This document shows positions 36,629 through 48,878 of a DNA stretch of 64,000 bases, in pieces. The DNA is taken from contig NC_065877.1 in assembly GCF_933775445.1 (NCBI RefSeq), forward strand, positions 27,404,001 to 27,468,000, read 5' to 3'. Below the pieces are notes generated by a model. That model did no database searches. It was not told the DNA's origin and saw only the letters and a program-made list of their open reading frames with translations. The position numbers and the translations under genes were made by a program. This DNA comes from Argentina anserina (lineage: Eukaryota; Streptophyta; Magnoliopsida; Rosales; Rosaceae). Each line of letters starts with the position of its first letter. Positions within the stretch are counted from its first letter, which is position 1.

Positions 36629-36989
36629 TGTATATTTTCTTTGTTAATTAAACGTTAAATCTTAATATGTATGGTCATATTTAACATTTCAATTAGAAAA
36701 TAATTAAACTATTGTGCTAGAGAAGAAGAAAAACTTGTTGTTTGATTGCTTTAATCCCCAAACTACTCTTTGCATTGTCAGAGAAAAACGATGAAAATAA
36801 ACAGAATGAGCAATGCGACATACATAATTGGATGACCAAAGTGAAATTTTTAAAAATTAGATGACCAAAGTGATATTTCTTACGTATTATTAGCTAGATG
36901 TGCAAATGAGTATATCAAATACATGTAGGTACCATATAAATTCTCACACGGTACATCATGAGGTTCCTCCTCAAACTTTCTCTATATAT

Positions 36990-37075
36990 ATATAGTTCAT
37001 ATCCAGAGTGAAGGTTCACTCTGAAGTTTCAGAGTGAAGTTCCAGTTTTGGCATACTTTTCGGTCAAAATTCGTG
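36990..37075. repeat. Fragment (one arm) of the MITE found complete at 54354-54716
   Basis: Shares CCAGAGTGAAG, CTGAAGTTTCAGAGTGAAG and GGCATACTTTTCGGTCAAA with the terminal arm of the element at 54354-54716. The opposite arm is absent. Confidence 0.75.
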
Positions 37076-37090
37076 TTACAACTTATAAGC

Positions 37091-37345
37091 ATATGGTTCC
37101 AAGAACCAGAATCCTTGCCTGCAGATTGGATAAGTAAAGTACAAGAATACTGTACTTGCTCATTAACTCAGTTTAAGATTCATTCTAGAATGTGCTAGTA
37201 ATTAACTAATTAACCAATATGGTTCCAAGAACCAGATTCCAAGCCTGCAGATGATAAGTAAAGTACAAGGGTACCGATCGTTGATTTCATCAATTCAGTT
37301 TAAGATTCATTCTAGAATTTGCTAGTAATTAACTAACTGGCCAAT
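37091..37345. repeat. 126-bp direct duplication
   Basis: Units starting ATATGGTTCCAAGAACCAGA at 37091 and 37217. Both include TGCAGAT...GATAAGTAAAGTACAAG and CAGTTTAAGATTCATTCTAG. Divergence is modest. It is located about 700-900 bp upstream of the SAUR gene. Confidence 0.88.
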
Positions 37346-38018
37346 ATATAGCTCAAAGTACTACCTGTTAACTTTAACTTTGTCTCTTAACCCTAATAAC
37401 ATTCATTCCCGAGTATATAGTACTACACTGAGTACACTCATTCTTGCTTGTACATATATGGTCTTGCAGATAAATGTGAATGCAAGCAAACATATAGCAT
37501 TCAATCATTAGTCGTTTAATTTAGTTAAACTTCTAGATACACATTAGATATATAGTAAACATATATACACCTACCTTATTGGATGTGTATTTAAATTTGT
37601 AGATAGAGGGTCGGCAAGAATTGTCTAGTCTTCATCTAATTGACCCGTTCACAATTAGCATAAACAAAAGCAGATTAATGAAGATGATACCGACAGACTA
37701 AAATATCAGTATCGACGCTGATGAAGAAAGAAAATTACTTGATCCTTCGAAATATAAGGAAGAAACATATTTGAGCTATCAACTTTGTAGCCACGGTATG
37801 TTGTCTCCGACTCTCCTCGAAATACAATGTACATTTGCATTAACAAATTATATTGAAAATGTCAAGATCATTAAGATAATTAGAATAAATAATATCGTTA
37901 ATCAACGTCTAATGGGGACAAAGCAGTAGGATATCATGGCAAGGTACGCAGAGTACTTGATTGTGTACTTTAAAGGGACGATTATACCCCAAAGGAAGTT
38001 TTAGAGGGTTTGGTAACC

Positions 38019-38333
38019 ATGGGAGTTAGAGGCAGTAAGTTGAGCCAGTTTATTATTGGAGTGAACAAGAGTCTGAGATCGAGCACTCCAGTTATGACTC
38101 CTAGAGGTTATGTGCCTGTTTGTGTCGGAGTCGATGGTGATTTTCGGCGGTTCATGGTTCATACTAAATTGCTTGGACATCAAGAATTCATGGAGCTGCT
38201 ATATCGCTCAGCTGAGGAATATGGTTTCTGCAATCATGGTGTTTTAAGGATCCCATATGAAGCCAAGGATTTTGAGGAGTACTGGATGATCAAAAAGTCC
38301 AAACCAAAGGTTTTCAAGGTTAAACCAATATAG
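38019..38333 (+). CDS. SAUR (small auxin-up RNA) family protein
   Basis: An intronless gene of 104 residues from the ATG at 38019. The SAUR domain covers nearly all of it: PRGYVPVCVGVDGDFRRFMV, then HQEFMELLYRSAEEYGF, then GVLRIPYEAKDFEEYW. These are the conserved blocks of this family of early auxin-response proteins, which generally promote cell expansion by inhibiting PP2C.D phosphatases. The short basic C-terminus ends KVKPI. An upstream in-frame TTG (38010) is not a plausible plant start. It is not in tandem with other SAURs; the second SAUR in the window (48.5 kb) belongs to a different subgroup. Confidence 0.94.
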   Translation: MGVRGSKLSQFIIGVNKSLRSSTPVMTPRGYVPVCVGVDGDFRRFMVHTKLLGHQEFMELLYRSAEEYGFCNHGVLRIPYEAKDFEEYWMIKKSKPKVFKVKPI

Positions 38334-40533
38334 CTAGCCCTAGCATATTCACAGGATTCATGTCAGTTCATTGTTTATTGTAATTGTTTTTCAATGATAT
38401 GTTTCTGCATGATCAGGTTGGCTTGTGTATACAAAGTTTCCCCATTTTTTCTGAAATCTTTAGGTCCAAGATTATTAGATATCTCCATCTCTTTTTTATG
38501 GCAGCTCATTTCGACTTGATCTTTTTAATTTGTCTTGATGAGTGTGACGATTAGTTTTCTGGATCATATATAGTAACTACATGTAGAACCGTTGTCTCTG
38601 TCGGAGGCGCCAAGGCGTGGCGATTAGTCGTGGTTGAGCGACCGCGAGGCGACCTTCTCTCTTAGCAACGGTAATCTCCGGTTGTGGTAGGTAAGATTCA
38701 ACGCAGCGGGGTTTTTGTTTGACGGGGTCGGGTAGCGCGCAATTGCTTGGGTTGGTGATGGTGGAAAGCTGAGAACACCTATCGGAGGGGTGACTTACGT
38801 CGGTGGACAGAGCATTTGGCCCCTGATATTGGCCGAGTTACATGGTGGCCGGAAAAGTACTCCGTAATGGTCACTAGCCCTCAATTCAAGCCGGGCTCGA
38901 GAAGATGATCACATGATTCACATCATCCCACTAGCTTTTCCTTTGAGTTGTCTAGTTTCATCCCTTATTTTGGACGATTTTATTTTCATTTGCGATTTGT
39001 TTTAATAAGCGCTGCCTATTTTATTTGTCTAGTTCAGCATTCATTTGAAATGCTTATACCGCATATGTTTGGACGTTTGTCCTTGCTGTCGTGAATAACT
39101 TATGGTCACTGGATTAATTCCAATTGATCCCTAAAAAAGACGAGAAATTCAATCTCCCTTCTACAGCTTACAGAAAAATTACTGACCAAAATTACTTGAC
39201 AGACTCCTAGAAAACAAATCTGAAAGCACTTAATCGTTGTATTTTTATTTTTTATTACTAGTTTAAATCACCAACTTTGAAATCTCAATCACCTCTCTTT
39301 TTTATCTTATAGATTAAGTTATCCTTGCCTTGATGATTTTAGCTTTTCTTTGTATGGGTGTTAATAAATTATGTCTTTAATCCAGCTACCTCTCTGCCAA
39401 ATTGCAAATAGCAAGGTACGCACTCAATGATATCGAACAAATATAAGGTTGTTGGCAATGCCCATAATATAGGGACTCGGATCCTCTCCTAATATTGTCT
39501 AATAAAGAAATCTCAGCCGTCCAACGTTAATGAATGGCAGGATTTGACACCTCATTCATTTACTGATATTACAGTTTATTTCTCACACTCTCTAATCCTA
39601 TACATGGGAGAGCCCAGTAGATGAGCCTGGCGGTGATAATGAGATTCTTTGAGCACACTTCCATCTCTTCCTCTCCCCTCTCAATTCTCCATCATCTATC
39701 TCTTTCTCGCCCCCAATCTATTAAACTGACTTCAAGGATAAGGATCCCAGGGATAAATTTCCCTGAGTGACAAACAAGAACAAGCAATGCGAAATTCGAA
39801 TTAGAGAGAGATAAATATTTCAAGATGCATAAATTCCCAAACCAAACGTGGATGCAGTATAGAGTTTGGAGTCCCCCTAAATTCTTGGAGCAAAAAAAAA
39901 ATACTACTACTAATATTCAAACAAAGAAAAGAATGAGGGAGGGGGGGGGGGGGGGTTGAGACTTTGAGTTCGACACTTCTCTCTGCGTCTTCTCCTTTCT
40001 CCACTCTCTCTATCTTTTCTCACCTTAATTCTTAGCTCTCAAAAGAATTGGCAATCAAGTCCCTGTGAGCTCTCAATTCTCTCTGTTATCCTACTCAAAT
40101 CCAATGTAAATATTTTGATCAATTGAATCAATTCAGAGTTTAGTGTTAGAATTTGAGGGAAATCTTGTAATCTAAATAGAATGATTTGTATATATCATTG
40201 AATCATTCAATGGCGGTTAGTCCATTACAAGTTTACAACCTTGTAGTCTTCTGATTGCTGCTGAGGAGTGATGACTTAATTTCGGTCTGTTGCTGATTGT
40301 TCTTCATCAATTCTTCGGTTGTCTTCAGTCTTCTTTTAATTTCAAAGTAAGACAAAGTGTTCCTGTATTAAACTTTATATCATGAAATGCAATACTATAA
40401 TTTATATATATACTTTTAAGATGTATTGGTTGATTTGTTATTTGTTTGTGACTTAGTCTGTTTCAATAATTAGAAATTTTGGATTCATATATGAATATCT
40501 ATGTTTTGATTTATCGAGGTTAAATTATAATGT
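38334..40533. other. Spacer between the SAUR and the transposase relic
   Basis: No gene recognised. A run of 15 G lies at 39941-39955 within a CT/GA-biased stretch (39600-40030) that resembles a promoter or leader, but no coding region follows it. Confidence 0.45.
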
Positions 40534-41318
40534 ATGGGCCTCTACCAAAGAGAACAAAATTTATCACTTCATGGTTTTGTAAAAATGAGTCCTCAAGTTC
40601 AAACTTCATTTCTGAGCCTTCTCTGTGCACTCTACATATTGATGATGCACCCATATCTTCCATTCCCGAGCCAAAAAATAATATTAATGCTCTTGAGAGA
40701 GATCATGGTTTACGTTGTCCCATTTAGCAATATCCATTTAAGTATAGGGATAAGATTCAAAAAAAGTATTGTTTGTTGGGTCTATTTCAACTTGAATTAG
40801 AGTTTCCATTGAGTGAACAAGGGGGTCAAAAACATAGGTTTCAAAGTTCTTTGTACAAGGATTTGGTATGGCTTGATTATTCAATTGATAAGGATAAGAC
40901 ATATTGCTTCCCATATTTTCTTTTTAATACCAAATGTAGTAAGCATCAATCATTCACCGTTGATAGGTTTAGAAATTGGAACAAGGTTTACAATAGTGAT
41001 GATGTGTTGTTGAAGCATGTTGGAGGCATTAATTCTCCACATCATGTTGCAATATAAAAATAGGATTCATTGAGAAACCCAACCAAGGGAATTGAAGCAG
41101 CTATTCATACAAGATCATTGAAGGAAGTGCAAGATAATCGATTGACGCTGAAGGCTTCAATAGAGAGTGTTAGATTGTTAGCTAAGCAAGGAGCTCCTTT
41201 TAAAGGTCATGATAAATCTGAAGGCTCCTTGAACCAAGGATATTTTAAGGAAGTTATAAAATTATTCATTTTTTCTACTTGTGATCATGCATTCTGCCTA
41301 TGTTATTGGCTTAATTGA
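40534..41318 (+). pseudogene. Decayed TTF-type zinc-finger / DUF4371 (hAT-like) transposase
   Basis: Overlapping frames together give the N-terminal half of a zinc-finger MYM-type 1-like protein: HGLRCPI ... YPFKYRDKIQKKY ... EFPLSEQGGQKHRFQSS, then SIDKDKTYCFPYFLF (the Cys pattern of the TTF zinc finger), FRNWNKV, LLKHVGGINSPHHVA, and RLTLKASIESVRLLAKQGAP, which begins DUF4371. Such genes are domesticated or mobile hAT-like transposases and are common as fragments in plants. Frameshifts/stops near 40725 and 41055 and the absence of the catalytic C-terminal part mark it as dead. No terminal repeats were found. Confidence 0.82.
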
Positions 41319-42734
41319 GATTATCAAAAGTCCTTGCAGAAACTACATGTGCATGGTGATGAGTTTAACGTGTGATATTATATTGATATTAGTAAGCAAA
41401 TTTATATAGTTCATGATTCTATTTTGAATATTGCATCATGGACCACTTGTGATGATATGTTTCATTTAGCACCTACATAGAGATTTCATGTACATTAAAT
41501 TGACTCATGTGATCTGTGGCTACTTCTTCATGGTATCAAGGTACTAGTGCTTTGTTAAGTGTTAGTTTTCTCATTGTCTATTGAAGCAAGTTTCAGGTTG
41601 ACTGAGTTTTAGGAACACGTAGAAATTCATAGCTAGTTCAGCACGCACTACATGGTATGGTAGCTATATCTGGCTTTGGTAACATTCTTGTTGTATTGAA
41701 CATTGATAGTCCAAGTGGGAGATTGTAAGATATTTTGGACATTATCAATAACTTCATGTGCAACAACTTGTTACTCTTCATTCAGAACAAGCAATCAGAC
41801 TTAGCAATGATATCTCAATCCAGTTTTCCTACTTCATGGGGTGAACATAATTAATGATACCTCATTACATTAAGATAGTACATGAATGTTATTCCTATTG
41901 CGAATAGGTAAAGGAAAACTTTTATGGGAAGGTACCTATGTTAATTAGCTTATATATGGAATATCTTGGTCTCTGCTCTAGCTATCACGATTACAACCGA
42001 GAATACATCGCTCTACCCATTAGAGAAGTCTCATCAAGGATAGCTCATAGGAGAATCAACAAAGCCCGTCAACTAATCAAATTCGTATTGAGATATAATC
42101 TATAGCAGCTCTAGGTATGCTTGTGTTCTTAAGCTTGAGTTTGATCTATGTGTATATATAATATAACTTACATAGTTAGGATCTAAGAGAAAAAAATGTT
42201 CAATAGATGTTAGAATTTTTTGTTGCTTTTACTATTTGGTGAGTTTCAAATCAATGAATGAAAAAAATAACAATATTATTAATTATGAATTTAGGAGTTT
42301 AAGAGAACATTAATTTAAGAAGATGGATTACGTAATTATTAAGAATTTTCGAGTTTTTTTAATAATAATTTAATAAAAGTAGAATTAGAAAGATATTAGG
42401 ATTAATGGATAATAGATTGATTTGGTATCTAATAATGATATATTAATAATGGACATTTTCGAAAAAGCATGAAGATCTAATGACATTTTAAGTATTTGTA
42501 AAAATAAAAGGAACATCTACTAAGTGAGGAGGTCTAAATACCGTTTTTGGAGGTATGTATTCGGAAGAGATTATATTAGGATGAGAAGAAAACGTAGAGT
42601 ATATAAATCTGAAAAACTTTATCTTGGCCGTTGATTAAAATTGGACGGCTTAGATTATCCTATTAGGTAATATTAGGAGAAAGTGATTAAGCGCAGATCG
42701 GAGTCCATAGTATAGCACACTATTTATTGGTCTA
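41319..42734. other. Spacer between the transposase relic and the solo LTR
   Basis: AT-rich DNA. The first few hundred bases may still be diverged transposase-derived sequence. A copia-like GTGGGAGATTG phrase occurs near 41717. No coding frame or RNA gene is supported. Confidence 0.4.
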
Positions 42735-45478
42735 TGTCACGACCTCAAAATTTCAAGCATAAAAACTCAAATTTTGAAATCATGAAAAACACTAAAACAA
42801 TCTCAATGAATCGAAACAATTTTAAATGCCACAACGGATCATCTCTGAGTTCAAAATACAACTCAGTCAACTGATTATTACAAACCAAATTTATAATTCG
42901 ACATTATAAAAAATGGAAATGTATAATCCTCACAAAATCCTCACCACAAGATGGAAATAAATAACTTCGAGTTCTCTGAGAGGTCTGTCGACTTCCGCTA
43001 ATCCACACATGCGGAGTTAATCCCTACACCATCGAATTGGTGCACCGGGATTGTAAACACAAACCCGGTAAGCTTTACAGCTCGTATGAGTAAAACAACA
43101 ATTAAACTCGGATATCAATATATACGAAAATCACAAAATATCAATTATAAATACACTCATGAGTCAATGGACGGCCCATCTGGTTGTCCAAAAATATGAA
43201 AATGAAAGTGTTCATGAAAAATTGGGCAACCCCTCTGTTTACCCAAATGCATTTATAACACAGGTACTCATGAGCGCTGGTACACCTCTGTTACCCCTCA
43301 TGTAGTACACAGCCGACATTGAGCAACCTCCTACTACCCAACATCCAAAAATATGAGTACTCATGAGCCGATAACCTATATGTTACCTCACATGCAGTAC
43401 TCCGGCAGACAGACTAGAGCTCTAACTGTATCGTAACTTTCGCCCGGCCAAAAGATAGGTTCCGACATGCCAAACACGTCTAAAGACTGGTCCGAAGACA
43501 TAAACACGTCCGAAGACAAAACACATCCGAAGACAAATCGCGTCCGAAGACAAATCGCGTCCGAAGACAAATCACGTCCGAAGACAATTCACGTCCGAAG
43601 ACAAATCATGTCCGAAGACAAAATCTCGTCCGAAGACAAAACGTTTTAACAAAACAAAATGTTAAAACCACGTACAATAATCATCTCATTATATTGTACA
43701 AATTGCATCAACATGCTCAATATTTAATCTCTTCATCAAAATGACATATTCACAACGAAATCATAACAGTATATAATATAGCAAACTATATATATGTACC
43801 TATTTACCATTTATACAAATATATATATTCCACTATATCATATACATGTCATATTTCATTCTTTAAAATTCTGCATGATCTTGAATCTCCGCAATGGTAG
43901 ATTCGTAAGTATGTGAGATTTTACTCTTTTAATTTTCGAGCGTAATTCCATGATTCCGAAAGTAATTCATTTACTTAAATTATCGATCACCTTGAAAAGA
44001 TAAGAAAAGAATTTAGAATCGTTTCGTAAACCTTAAATGCCGAAACAGTAAAAATATGTTAATGTTTAGCAATTTTCTGGTTTTACGAAATTACTGTTCA
44101 TGTATTTTTTTATTCATGTATTTTGTACAAATACACGTCAATTACGTATTCTTGCACATGTACATAGTGTTTACGTATTTCTGTACGTACATATACTATT
44201 CAAATGTAAATACTATGTCAGTAAATAATAATTACTGATTTACCCATCCGAAATTACTTTTTATATTTACTCAAAGTAATTTACATTTATATTTACCGTA
44301 CATAAAATAAATTTACATTTACAGTACGTAAATCCCTTTTTACATTCACCGACGTAAAAATAAATTTTACAAAATTTCTGTTTTGAAATCACTGTTCACG
44401 TAAAAATAAATGTTACTGTTCACGCGCCGCCGCACGTGGCGGCGCGTGGGGTACACGCGCCGAGCTTAAGGCCGGCGCGTAGCACGCCACCGCTGCCCTA
44501 TTTCTCTTCCTCTCTTCCTCCTCCACCCCTACACGGCCCAAGGCCGCGTCCAAAACACCTCAAGCACTCACACGCGCCGCCTAAGGCGGCGGTGTTCACC
44601 CCTACACCACCTCCTCCGATCCTCCCCAAATCCTCCTCAAACAACCCCAAAAATCAATCACAAACATCACAATCATCGAATTGAACTCAACCTTACCTAG
44701 ATGGCGCCCTAGAACGACCGGAGACCGCCGCACTCGCCGCCGCGAGGTCTCGGATTCGAGAGGAGATGATCGCTGGTGTCGCCGCTCGAAGTGAGTCTAA
44801 CCGTGGGTCGATTAGTGTCGAGGAAGAGGAGGGTGAGCTCGTGGTGGTGGCTCCGAGCTCCTGCGATCCCAGCAACGTCAAAATCGGCGAACCCGTGGTC
44901 GAGCTCCGTTGGCGCTTCTTGATCTCCGCTCGGGGTGCGTCGCCGTTACGACCGGTCGCTGCGTCGTGGCCGTGCGGTCTCAATGACACCGGCAGTGTCG
45001 AGCACAGAAGCTTATGGAGGGAGATCGCCGGCGTGGGAGGTGAGGGTCGGAGAGAGAGAAAATCGCGAGGGGAGAGAGAAAGAGAAAGGGGCGGGTGAGA
45101 GGAGAGAGAGAGGGGTTTCCAATAATTGAAACCCTAATCTGAAAAATGTCTATTTATACTCGTTTCCAAAATCAGAAACTAACTTCCAACGTTAATAACT
45201 TCCACGTCCGACATCCGATTCGAACGCGTGACATGTCCACGAACCATTATCGACGAGCTCTACAACTTTCGTGAATGAAGTTTTTGCAATCGAGCGACGG
45301 AATAAAAGTCTATATTCACGTCACGGAAACGTAACGTTTTTCTAAATAAACGTTACGATAATGTTTCCGTTTTCGATTTCTGACGTCGCAAAGCGACACA
45401 AACACGTTTAATGAGTTTCACAACTTTATAAATTTAAAATCAATCCAATAATCGTTCATGAAAAATTGGGTTATTACA
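42735..45478 (-). mobile_element. Solo LTR, 2744 bp, with exact target duplication GTCTA
   Basis: It starts TGTCACGACC (42735), ends GGGTTATTACA (45478) and is flanked by exact GTCTA at 42730-42734 and 45479-45483. Oriented leftward: TATA at 45158-45153 (about 320 bp from the right end), hairpin GGGTTTCC/GAAACCC around 45113-45134, donor-like site (minus, GT at 44696-44695), middle hairpin perfect at 43044-43069. The shared upstream block is at 45238-45290. It contains the CGTCCGAAGACA tandem array. No internal retroviral domain, hence solo LTR. Confidence 0.9.
43487..43640. repeat. Tandem array of TCCGAAGACA units (nine exact cores)
   Basis: Nine perfect TCCGAAGACA cores spaced about 17-20 bp, each followed by AAAYCRCG-like linkers. 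The same core occurs one to a few times in the related LTRs at 19312-25429, 21107-24065 and 29876-32499, so the array is a local expansion of an LTR motif. Confidence 0.9.
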
Positions 45479-45535
45479 GTCTACCCCAAACATTTGTTGT
45501 CCACTACTGGTTTTTTTTTTTTTTGGAATGGAATT

Positions 45536-45996
45536 GTCAGTAAACACTTTGAGCCGATCGTATTGATCAATTAATCAATATATAGAATTAATCTAAAGTG
45601 TGTTAAACTTTGTGAGAGTTGGAGTACAGTACATCATGAACAAAATGATGACCTATTGTTAGGTTTCCGGTCGTGCTTAGGTATAAGTTCACGGTTTATG
45701 TAAGACGATAAATTTATAATAATAATAATAATAAATAATTCGATCGTATTCTGAAAAGAGAAAGTTAACGGTTTAGGTAATCAATTTTTTACCTGTTTTA
45801 GAGAGGATTTCTCCAGTTTTCCTTATGTTATCTGGAGAAAGTATATTCAAATTGAACTTATTTATAGGCCATAATGTCACAATTGGAGGAATTGGAGGCG
45901 GACCTACTTGGAAGGCTTTATGGCTTAAGCCTAGATGAAATCGGATACTTTATATTTTTATGTACCAAGTACGATCGGCTCAAAGTGTTTACTGAC
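45536..45996. mobile_element. MITE, 461 bp, with 27-bp terminal inverted repeats
   Basis: The left end GTCAGTAAACACTTTGAGCC, continuing GATCGTA, is matched in reverse complement at 45970-45996 (TACGATC, then GGCTCAAAGTGTTTACTGAC) with no mismatch over 27 bases. The interior is non-coding. The target duplication is not clear; the right flank is an (AT)n run and the left flank lies next to a T-run, beside the GTCTA border of the solo LTR. Confidence 0.85.
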
Positions 45997-46194
45997 TTAT
46001 ATATATATATATATATATATATAAATGATTTTAAATTTATCATTTTATGAGCGATTCGAAAAAAAAATCTTAGAAACAACAAGGACGAAAAAATTCGGAT
46101 TAATGACTTATAATTAGCCTTGACGATGTTTTCATCATGGATCCGTCACTGGTCACAATTACTATCTTACAGAATATGTTCAAGAAACCATTAT

Positions 46195-46755
46195 AAGGAT
46201 CGGAAAAGTAAAGGTGATGGCTTCCGAGGAAGTATGATATCCAAAAATTTGATGGGGATATCGATTTCAAGGTGTGGCAAGCAAAGGTGTGGAAGGTCCT
46301 GGTTGTGCAAGGCCTAGCAGAAGTTTTAGGTGAAAAACCAGAAGCTATGAAAGAAGAGGAGTGGAGAAAGTTTGACGAGGAAGCGTGTTCTACAATCCGG
46401 TTATACTTGTCAAGAGAGATTGATTGTAACATCAAGGCAGCAGAGAGGTCAGCTAAAAGAGATCTGGGAAACACTCGAGAAACTCTACAATCTCAAGAAG
46501 CAGTTTTTCAAGTTAACGATGGATGGAGCAACTTAATCAGTTCAATAGGATTATCGAGGAACTCTCAAATTTAGATGTGAAGATAAGTGAAGAAGACAGG
46601 GTATTAGTTTTGCTTTCCTCGCTTCCTAAGAAGTACAAAAAGTGGGTGATGACAATTATGTTGTCTGGGAAAAGAACCGTAGTTTTGGATGAAATCACTT
46701 CGGTACTTCTGTTTAACGAAAATTATTGGTGTGACAATCCTGGAAGAGCCGACTA
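46195..46755 (+). pseudogene. Ty1/copia gag (UBN2-type) relic
   Basis: Pieces in shifted frames read YDIQKFDGDIDFKVWQAKVW, then EEEWRKFDEEACSTIRLYLS, then KEIWETLEKLYNLKKQFF and LVLLSSLPKKYKKWV. This is the usual order of a copia GAG polyprotein (gag-polypeptide of LTR copia type). The frame shifts at least twice, there is no zinc knuckle, protease or pol downstream, and no LTRs were identified around it. Confidence 0.85.
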
Positions 46756-46759
46756 ATTT

Positions 46760-48497
46760 ATTCCTAATTATTTAGATATCTACAAATGAGGGCGCCCTAC
46801 CTCTATTAAGTTGTACATGTTGTGTCATAACATCAATATTTCAAGAATAAACTATGTATTTTGAAAATTTATTTCACTTTGCTTGTTGGATAATTTTTTT
46901 TTAATAAATGTGATGAGGAGTAATTATTCTATGTACCAGAAATACCATGTGGTTTTGTCATGTGGTGTATTCAGCTAATTATATTACTTTATGGTGTGAT
47001 AAACATGCATACAGTGAAATGAGATAAGATTATTTAAATATAAATAACCAATAACAGAGTAATTATTATGTACAGTAAAAATAGACCAATAACATTAAGG
47101 AGTACACCACGTGAGATATTTTGCAGGTATATATAATAATTTCTCCCAATAAAAAACAAACATGATAAAAAATTGACTAATAACCTTAAAAATATACACT
47201 ACGTTACCCATGTACTTGGTACATATAATAATTTTAATTTGTCTGATTCCACTAAAACGCATATATACGCTTTTCAGTATGGCAATTACATGAACAAGGC
47301 TGCCATGCTGCTGACTATTTCTGACGATGCTTAGGTCGTTGTCTCTGTAGAATTACGGTAGTTATGAAGAGATGAAATCCAACCAGCAGGTACAAAATTC
47401 GATTGCAAGGGACGGCAATCTACGGAAGATCCTCACAGAGTCATAGTCCTCGTTGTAGGACCTAGAGTAGACGGGACCAATTCATCAATGTTCATGTACT
47501 GTGGGCTAGATTTCTCCTACTATCACCATCAGCAACAACATCCAATTTGCATATGGTTTTCTTTACTCAACAAGAATTTTATGCATGTCTGCTTATTAGC
47601 TGTGGAGACAGATTTAATTAGCTTTCAGGGGATGTTTTTTTTTCCTTCTCCATTTTAAGGAAAACATTCGGATTGAAATCACCAAACTTGCATCGTGAGT
47701 AGTGGCGGATCTCTTTGGAGGCCAGAGAGGGTCACGGCCCCTCTGGTGAAAATTAATTCTCTCCCTAATTAGATTTTAATTACACAGTTAGTGATATGTT
47801 TAGAAAAAATTGCCCCTCCAGTAAAAAAATTAGCCCCTCCGAGATTATTTTTCAGGTTCCGCCACTGATCGTGAGCGTTGCTGTCTCTTAATTGGTTGGG
47901 TCGAATTCCTCGTATTCATGTAGAAGTGTAGAAGTAGATTCTCCAAGTGCATATTTTTTCATTAATTATGATATAACTTGAATTTGATAGAATCGGCTTT
48001 CTTTGATATATATAGATACAACGTACGTACTCGATCACCTTCAAAGTAGGGGACTGAGAACTCGCCGGAGCTCAATTATTGGCATAAAAAAGCTTGCCTG
48101 ACCCATTTCATAAACCACCTTTGTTCCCCTACCAGATTTCTGAATGATATAAAAATCAAATTAACACTTTGACAGTATTAGAATTCGAAACAGTAGTAAA
48201 TTAACGAAAATTAGTAAAACTATATACACTCAAAATGTAGCTCACATTACTAATGCCAGGTAGTTTCAATGATATGAAAAATTGTATTAATATAAAATGT
48301 GATACATGATCAACGATCGATCCAGTTCTTTATCACGGGTCGATCTCTGCCATTAGCAGGAAATAAAATTGCAATGGGTGAAGTAATTCTCGCTGTCCAG
48401 AAAAGGACTTACACAAGCATAGAGAAGCACACAGAAACACATTAATTTCTCCTACCAATATCTTTACAATTAGCTAGCTCAGCACCCCCTTCAATTC
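46760..48497. other. Spacer between the copia relic and the SAUR78-like gene
   Basis: AT-rich intergenic DNA with one clear small hAT MITE (47700-47867). The last few hundred bases are the 3' flank of the SAUR gene. No further gene seen. Confidence 0.5.
47700..47867. mobile_element. 168-bp hAT MITE with perfect 8-bp target duplication
   Basis: The terminal repeats TAGTGGCGGA... and ...TCCGCCACTG are flanked by identical 8-bp ATCGTGAG at 47692-47699 and 47868-47875. The only end mismatch is the first base (T against G, where C is usual). CCCCTCC / GAGGGG words near both ends extend the complementarity. Short non-autonomous hAT element. Confidence 0.93.
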
Positions 48498-48500
48498 TTG

Positions 48501-48878
48501 TCAGCAAGTATAGAACTCAACCAGCTCGTCCATGGAACCCAACTGAGTCTCGGCGTTTTGCAGCATCCACAGCAAATGCTCGAACAGCACGACCTCGCAT
48601 GCCACCACTACGACACCTTCTTCTTCCTCACACGACTTGTCCACCAGCTCTTGAATTATGGGGTGCTCCACCACATCGGAGCTGACCATGTACCGACGCC
48701 GTGACTTCCCCACGTAGACGGCATGCAGTTGCCTGGAGATCACTGCCCTGTCGTACTGGGCGGAGGATGAGTCGTCGTTTGCGGCGGCTATGGAGCTTGT
48801 GGTGCGAGCCAGTTTGGTGAAGGAAGGCCATCTCTTTATGGCCGACTTGAGCTTCGTCAGCTTCCCTGTCTTGGCCAT
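48501..48878 (-). CDS. SAUR76/77/78-like protein
   Basis: An intronless gene of 125 residues starting MAKTGKLTKLKSAIKRWPSF. The basic, helical N-terminus, HAVYVGKSRRRYMVSSDVV, HPIIQELVDKS and a C-terminal QLGSMDELVEFYTC are typical of the SAUR76-78 subgroup, which in Arabidopsis is auxin- and ethylene-linked and affects growth. A TATA-like element on the minus strand (complement of ATATAAAA, 48971-48978) sits about 95 bp upstream of the start. I recall its Arabidopsis homologue (SAUR78) lying between the CIA30-like gene and SWA2; the same order is kept here. No sign of damage. Confidence 0.92.
   Translation of the reverse strand: MAKTGKLTKLKSAIKRWPSFTKLARTTSSIAAANDDSSSAQYDRAVISRQLHAVYVGKSRRRYMVSSDVVEHPIIQELVDKSCEEEEGVVVVACEVVLFEHLLWMLQNAETQLGSMDELVEFYTC

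Larger units (their letters stand above)
35230..38018. other. Spacer with MITE-like pieces between the MADS and SAUR genes
   Basis: No gene seen. 35560-35830 is a GC-richer block (several CCCGG/CCGGG words) that may be a repeat remnant of unknown family. It also holds the fold-back element at 36448-36628, a fragment of the 54-kb MITE near 36990-37075 and a 126-bp direct duplication at 37091-37345, listed separately. Confidence 0.5.

Noticed and set aside
39930..40030. Promoter/leader of an unseen gene beside a 15-G run
   Set aside because: The CT-rich stretch is suggestive, but no coding exon follows before the transposase relic. A homopolymer of this length could also be an assembly weak point.
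43487..43640. Regularly spaced repeats resembling a CRISPR array
   Set aside because: The repeat is only about 10 bp, linkers are themselves similar to one another, and it lies inside a plant LTR. It is a minisatellite.
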